From the NCBI GenBank assembly GCA_916048095.2, contig OU696584.1, positions 7,655,704 through 7,719,703 of the forward strand: a DNA stretch of 64,000 nucleotides. The letters run 5' to 3'. Both the position numbers and the translations under genes were made by a program. The stretch is from Sacculina carcini. Taxonomy: Eukaryota > Arthropoda > Thecostraca > Sacculinidae. A model generated the notes under the pieces. The model was not told the origin of the DNA. It saw only the letters and a list, made by a program, of their open reading frames with translations, and did no database searches. This document shows, piece after piece, positions 60,538-64,000 of the stretch; positions within the stretch are counted from its first letter, which is position 1; each line of letters starts with the position of its first letter.

Positions 60538-63138
60538 GGTGTTGTTGCAATAGAGCTTGTTGTTGCACGACGCTCATCACTTGCTGAATCTTGTCATTGT
60601 CGGGCATCTGGCAACTCCAGCTGTGTAGAATATCGGCGGCTCTCTGGCGCAGCTTGGTGTCGGTTGTCGTCGCTAGATGGCGCGGAGATAGCAGCTTCAG
60701 CAGCTGGTTGAGCACGCGGAACTTGAGCAGCTGCTGGCGCGCGCACTCACCGCCCAGCTCCCAGCAAAACACCAGCAACTGCGCGCCACAAAGACAAATG
60801 TAAAGAACATCATTGCCTTCATCCCATCATCATCGCCTCAACGACAGATAAGAAAGAAAACAATAGCGCCGAGGCGGATGACAGACAGGATATGATAAAG
60901 GAGATATATCATTATAATTACGCATTTGAACACAGCAGTAGTGCAAGGGCTATGTTCGCGTGAATTTTGCATGGTCAAAGCCTGTGACGGCCCCGGCTGG
61001 CACACCGCAGGTCCGGCCGCCACACACACGGGCTATATCGCAGTGACACAACCAGCACACACAGAGAACTGCACGACTGCACGAACACACGAAACCCGCC
61101 GTGCGACAATTGGGCTATCCCTTTACGAAACGAACCCAACCGTTTCACCTCGCCAGGGAATCGAACCCTGGACCTTTCGTGCACAAAGAGTGAATGAGAT
61201 ATGTAGATAGCGAGACGTCTAAACAAACCATGTGCAACTTCTAACTACAAACTACCACACCAATCACGAGCAAGACACGCGCGTTTGCAGTAGTTCTCAG
61301 TGTTTCTTCTGTCGAATGTAAACAAATACAGTAGGCACTGATAAAGTGAAAGAAAGAGAGAGAAGGTGTAGTGAGATGGCTGCAAGCTAAAAGCCTTTAC
61401 AAGCTAACCAGGTATTTAGAGAAAAGTAGAGTTGAAAACGCAGTGTGTGTGTGTGTGTATGTGTGTATGTGAGAGAAAGAGAGCACTGACATCGGAGGCT
61501 GCCATGGCCCGTGACTGATCGGCATTCAGGATTTCCTCGGCCAAAAAGTTGATTCCATCGACCAGACTAGTCTGTAGAAAAGCAGCACCAGAAAAAAATT
61601 AACAGATAACAGGCACCCACTGAGTAACAACGCTAACTTGATGGCAACTGCATCACAGACAACGTACTTCCTGCACTAGCAGCCCGCATCTTCGCTCGAA
61701 ACTTCCACAAACTCCAATAATTATCAACTCTAAAGTGAACTTATTATTATTATTTGCAGGCAAATACAATGATATGGACAGAGTGCAAACACCATGACCA
61801 TCTTGCGGTGGCCGCATGTACCAGAAATGTCCAAATGAAAAGTATATAAAACATTTTGCACGCATTTCGTGTTCGACTCAGCTGCATCACAACAATATAC
61901 ACAAAAGATACCGCAGCACAAGATCACTCGGTTATATTAGATTGAAAATCGCACGCCGCCACGCACCTGGTCGCTTTCTAGAAGACCGACATAGTTTCTC
62001 ATTAGCGATGCGCGGTTATCAGGAGAGTTTCTGATTCTCACTGCACAAGCGCAAGCAAACAACACCATTAGTCAGCAAATTTCAATGAAAGGAACTGAAA
62101 TAGGAAAGCAAAAAAGTAAGCGTAACTCTACCTCAACTGTCCTAAATCATCCTTAAAACTTCTTCAGCGTATTATCAACCAATATTGTCGCTTTGTTTTA
62201 CATCCTAACTTCTACCGCCATATTTCTACCTTTCTCTTCGAATTTCGATGGCTCCCTATTATATCTAGAATTAAATTCAAAGTATGCTGCTTAATTTACA
62301 AGTTATTGCATGATCCTTGTTAACCTGTTTATCTTTCTGAGCTGCGTTCACCCACTGAACATCTCTCTTCACGACATCCCGTTCCTTTATCCTGTCCCCG
62401 TGCGCTTAACGAATAATCTTGGTGCTCCAAATCTTCCTCCTTTTGCGGTCCGTCTTTACAATTATCTCCCCTCTCACAACATCTCTTCGCTTACTTATCG
62501 TTCGTTTGCCTTATCGTTCGTATCTCCTGTTTTCCTTCCGTGTTGCATGCTTGTCGTTGTAATTATCACTGTCAATCTTATAGTTTGATGTATTTACCCT
62601 TGTTTTTATTGTTTGCTTATATTGTACATGGTTATCTGTTTCCTTCCTGGTTGTGGTACAATATTTAGACGTTTTGCTGTGCTTGTTTTGATCTAATTCC
62701 TTGGTTTTTTATTTTAGTTATTTCTCTTTCCTTCTCTTAACTTTCGCTCTTTTCCTTTTTTGCATTGTACTGTGTGGTTTTCTAGTTTGAGGCTTCTTCC
62801 ATAGTATCTTCCTATCGTTGTTGGTTCTTATAGTTCTCCACATGTTCTTTTGTGTTTGTGTGTGTGTGTGTGTGTGTGTGCGCGGTATTTTCATGTTTAA
62901 TATTGTTCTTTTCCCATGTTGGTTGTAGTTTGTCGCGCTTGTGTTCTTCGATGGGCGCTATACAAATAAATGATTGATTGCATACGATTTGATAATTTTC
63001 CAGTAACTTCTGAACACATACAGATAAAACGCCGTAATAGCTTGAATTAGCAAGTGAATTGTTCCACGCACACGTTGACCACAGCAAAAACTCACCGAGC
63101 AACTCGCTCCATCGAGTATCCGCTTCTCCAGACATCAC
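56278..63138 (-). CDS. GGA: GGA-type clathrin adaptor (VHS and GAT domains)
   Basis: Proposed exons (minus order): 63138-63096, 62040-61967, 61571-61491, 60778-60536, 59964-59875, 59072-58950, 58468-58366, 58121-58008, 57664-57258, 57217-56982 and 56404-56278. Phases close to a 546-residue frame. VHS: LLVFCWELGGECARQQLLKF then RVLNQLLKLLSPRHL and DILHSWSCQMPDNDKI. GAT: RELLRRLLRSRHAQDLQAAN, QLIMSMVEQ, RRVELIGRRQSQLEL, LQRELLQCRDNLNMLASQ and DELVDASDEISAILRRYD. These match GGAs, ARF-dependent adaptors for trans-Golgi sorting. The long hinge exon (57664-57258) is Ser/Thr/Pro-rich. The last two exons do not give a convincing gamma-ear; the terminal exon in particular is tentative. SINE, MITE and pogo-like copies sit in introns. 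Confidence 0.8.
56449..56527 (-). mobile_element. Short conserved retroposon tail (copy 3 of 4)
   Basis: ggcaaatccagtagcatggg ... ggtggccccatgtaccggaa then gcgcccaaaa, preceded by (TTA)n at 56426-56444, which is the (TAA)n 3' tail in sense. See 21873. Confidence 0.65.
58545..58837. mobile_element. pogo/Tigger-like MITE, copy B
   Basis: Starts cagagttaaacatcgcgata and shares ttgactgt, ccaagaccttatcgcg and actgattatcgcgcttcat with 18387-18588. The right terminus is degraded. It lies in a GGA intron. Confidence 0.55.
59476..59755. mobile_element. MITE-like repeat, copy C (best termini)
   Basis: Left end ctggcggatccataggggcc, right end cactctggatccgctaac, inverted with respect to each other. 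The interior matches copies at 12835 and 39114 (aactcctcatagccaagagg, gtagaatttgttaatttgca). It lies in a GGA intron. Confidence 0.65.
60063..60358 (+). mobile_element. tRNA(Val)-derived SINE, copy 3
   Basis: Head gactcggtcttgtagtggta then gcacacccgtctcacaagcgggagcac, where a 5-bp anticodon stem encloses CTCACAA (anticodon CAC), followed by a B box GGTTCTAAACC. The body and end (cgacttcttcccgtg) match copies at 38100 and 46633. It has no matching acceptor stem, so it is not a functional tRNA gene. It lies in a GGA intron. Confidence 0.8.
61060..61216 (-). mobile_element. tRNA-like SINE head (Cys-type anticodon)
   Basis: The minus strand carries a perfect B box GGTTCGATTCC (61167-61157) within a T-arm ccaggg/ccctgg. 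It also has an anticodon-like stem-loop tctttgtgcacgaaagg with GCA. The D-arm/A-box part is degenerate, so a real tRNA(Cys) gene is unlikely. A diverged tRNA-derived SINE is the better reading. Confidence 0.45.
61758..61835 (-). mobile_element. Short conserved retroposon tail (copy 4 of 4)
   Basis: aggcaaatacaatgatatgg ... cttgcggtggccgcatgtac then cagaaatgtcc, preceded by (TTA)n at 61741-61754. See 21873. Confidence 0.6.
62140..62985 (+). mobile_element. CR1-like LINE 3' remnant
   Basis: Frame-broken translation LQRIINQYCRFVLHP, STFLFEFRWLPIISRIKFKV, CCLIYKLLHD corresponds to the same RT C-terminal region as 54490-55500. The 3' end gggcgctatacaaataaatg attgattg is a LINE-type tail. It lies in GGA intron 1. 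Confidence 0.75.
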
Positions 63139-64000
63139 ACACCTACACGGGGCAACCTATGATGGCGGCACTTCAAGCATACCTACTTCAAACAGATATA
63201 TAACCTTTCGCTTGATGTCTCATTTACAAGGCATGTCTCTCACCAAGTACTTAAGCCCCAAATTTATAACAACAAAACTTAATATTTTCATACAGTGTAA
63301 TCAGAAAAAATGACACAGATACGACAGCGATACAGACGGCTAGTACAAAACAACACTAAAAACAGTCTACAAAAAATTGTTGTTGTAGAGAACGTGCAAT
63401 GATGCCAGAATGAAAAAGACAAATTATGCGACAAGTATTTTAAGACAAAGTATGCGCCAGATATGATGATTTTGTCCCGTCGTATATCCTGTATTCGTGT
63501 GTAATTTTGTCATATATCCTGGTTTCCACAATGATTTCCATCTAGTATAATTACAGTGTAATTAGAAATCAGTCGAACACGGCTTTTTTCCATTTAAATT
63601 TGCGCAAGGATTTTAATTAGCAATAATTAAACTAATAGTTAAAATGATAGTTTTTCATATTTAAGAGAAACGATTCGTCAGACGTTTTATTGGAAACCAT
63701 GACTGTATTAAGTGTTTACTGCAAATATATGAATTGAATAGAAGCAGACGAGAATCATGAGTATTCATTGGCGTATAACAGGCCAAAGCAAGCCTGACCC
63801 CGTTGTTTTCTAGTTATCAAGATTGCACTAATTAAACCTGTTTATATAGTTGCAAATCCGTGTATTTATCCAATTGTGCATCGATTCAATTTTTCAGCAT
63901 TGATTCAAGCAAATTATTCATTCATTAGGAACTGATGTTGTGAATTGCGGGGAAGTCGATCGGGCAGACTACCAATCATTGCTCGCCAATGCTGACTGTC
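63139..64000. other. Upstream of GGA; no gene seen
   Basis: AT-rich sequence with scattered short open frames. The GGA promoter/5' UTR is expected near 63139-63200. Nothing else is supportable. Confidence 0.4.

Noticed and set aside
61060-61216. Possible tRNA(Cys) gene on the minus strand
   Set aside because: The B box and an anticodon-like loop are good, but the A box/D arm and acceptor stem do not pair. Kept only as a tRNA-derived SINE head.

Overview
This is a metazoan nuclear genome window, most likely from a protostome invertebrate and perhaps a lophotrochozoan. The evidence is spliced genes whose exons translate to animal-specific proteins (dynactin p25, WWOX, THUMPD1, GGA, mitochondrial ALDH), somatomedin-B/Methuselah-type receptors, abundant (GT)n/(CA)n microsatellites, tRNA-derived SINEs, MITEs, LINE fragments and an intact LTR retrotransposon. 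The species cannot be named from the sequence. Exon boundaries were worked out by hand from open frames, GT/AG sites and phase continuity. For DCTN5, WWOX, EIF2B3, TIMM10B, THUMPD1 and ALDH2 the phases close exactly and give proteins close to the family's usual length.

Layout. 1-11.3 kb (minus): a tandem array of three large exons. Each encodes a signal peptide, a somatomedin-B-like cysteine-rich ectodomain and the first three membrane helices of a class-B/Methuselah-like GPCR, and each ends at the same splice donor. No exon for helices 4-7 is recognisable between copies. Two transposon insertions have empty sites in a neighbouring copy. 11.3-14.8 kb: intergenic, with a perfect palindrome and microsatellites. 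14.85-19.6 kb (plus): DCTN5, whose first intron holds two further same-strand genes, a SMIM26-like microprotein and a seryl-tRNA-synthetase-like mitochondrial protein (SLIMP), only 39 nt apart. 20.1-24.3 kb (minus): WWOX. 25.0-28.9 kb (plus): EIF2B3, head-to-head with WWOX. 29.1-31.4 kb (minus): a tight cluster TIMM10B-DNLZ-PSTK in which the DNLZ stop and PSTK start overlap as ATGA. 31.8-36.1 kb: a complete, very young LTR retrotransposon (minus) with 5-bp target duplications and a -1 frameshift heptamer. 37.8-41.1 kb (minus): two small secreted Gly/His/Tyr-rich protein genes with matching two-exon layout. 42.9-45.6 kb (plus): THUMPD1. 46.0-54.2 kb (minus): mitochondrial ALDH2-like gene. 54.5-55.5 kb: LINE remnant. 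56.3-63.1 kb (minus): GGA (VHS-GAT clathrin adaptor), with its C-terminal end uncertain.

Two themes stand out. Several mitochondrial or translation-related genes are packed in operon-like same-strand runs (SMIM26-like/SLIMP; TIMM10B/DNLZ/PSTK). And many introns finish in long (GT)n read in the sense direction right up to the splice acceptor. The GPCR exon array looks like a set of alternative ectodomain-encoding first exons and is the best candidate for an undescribed system here. That reading is inference, because the shared 3' exons would lie outside the window.
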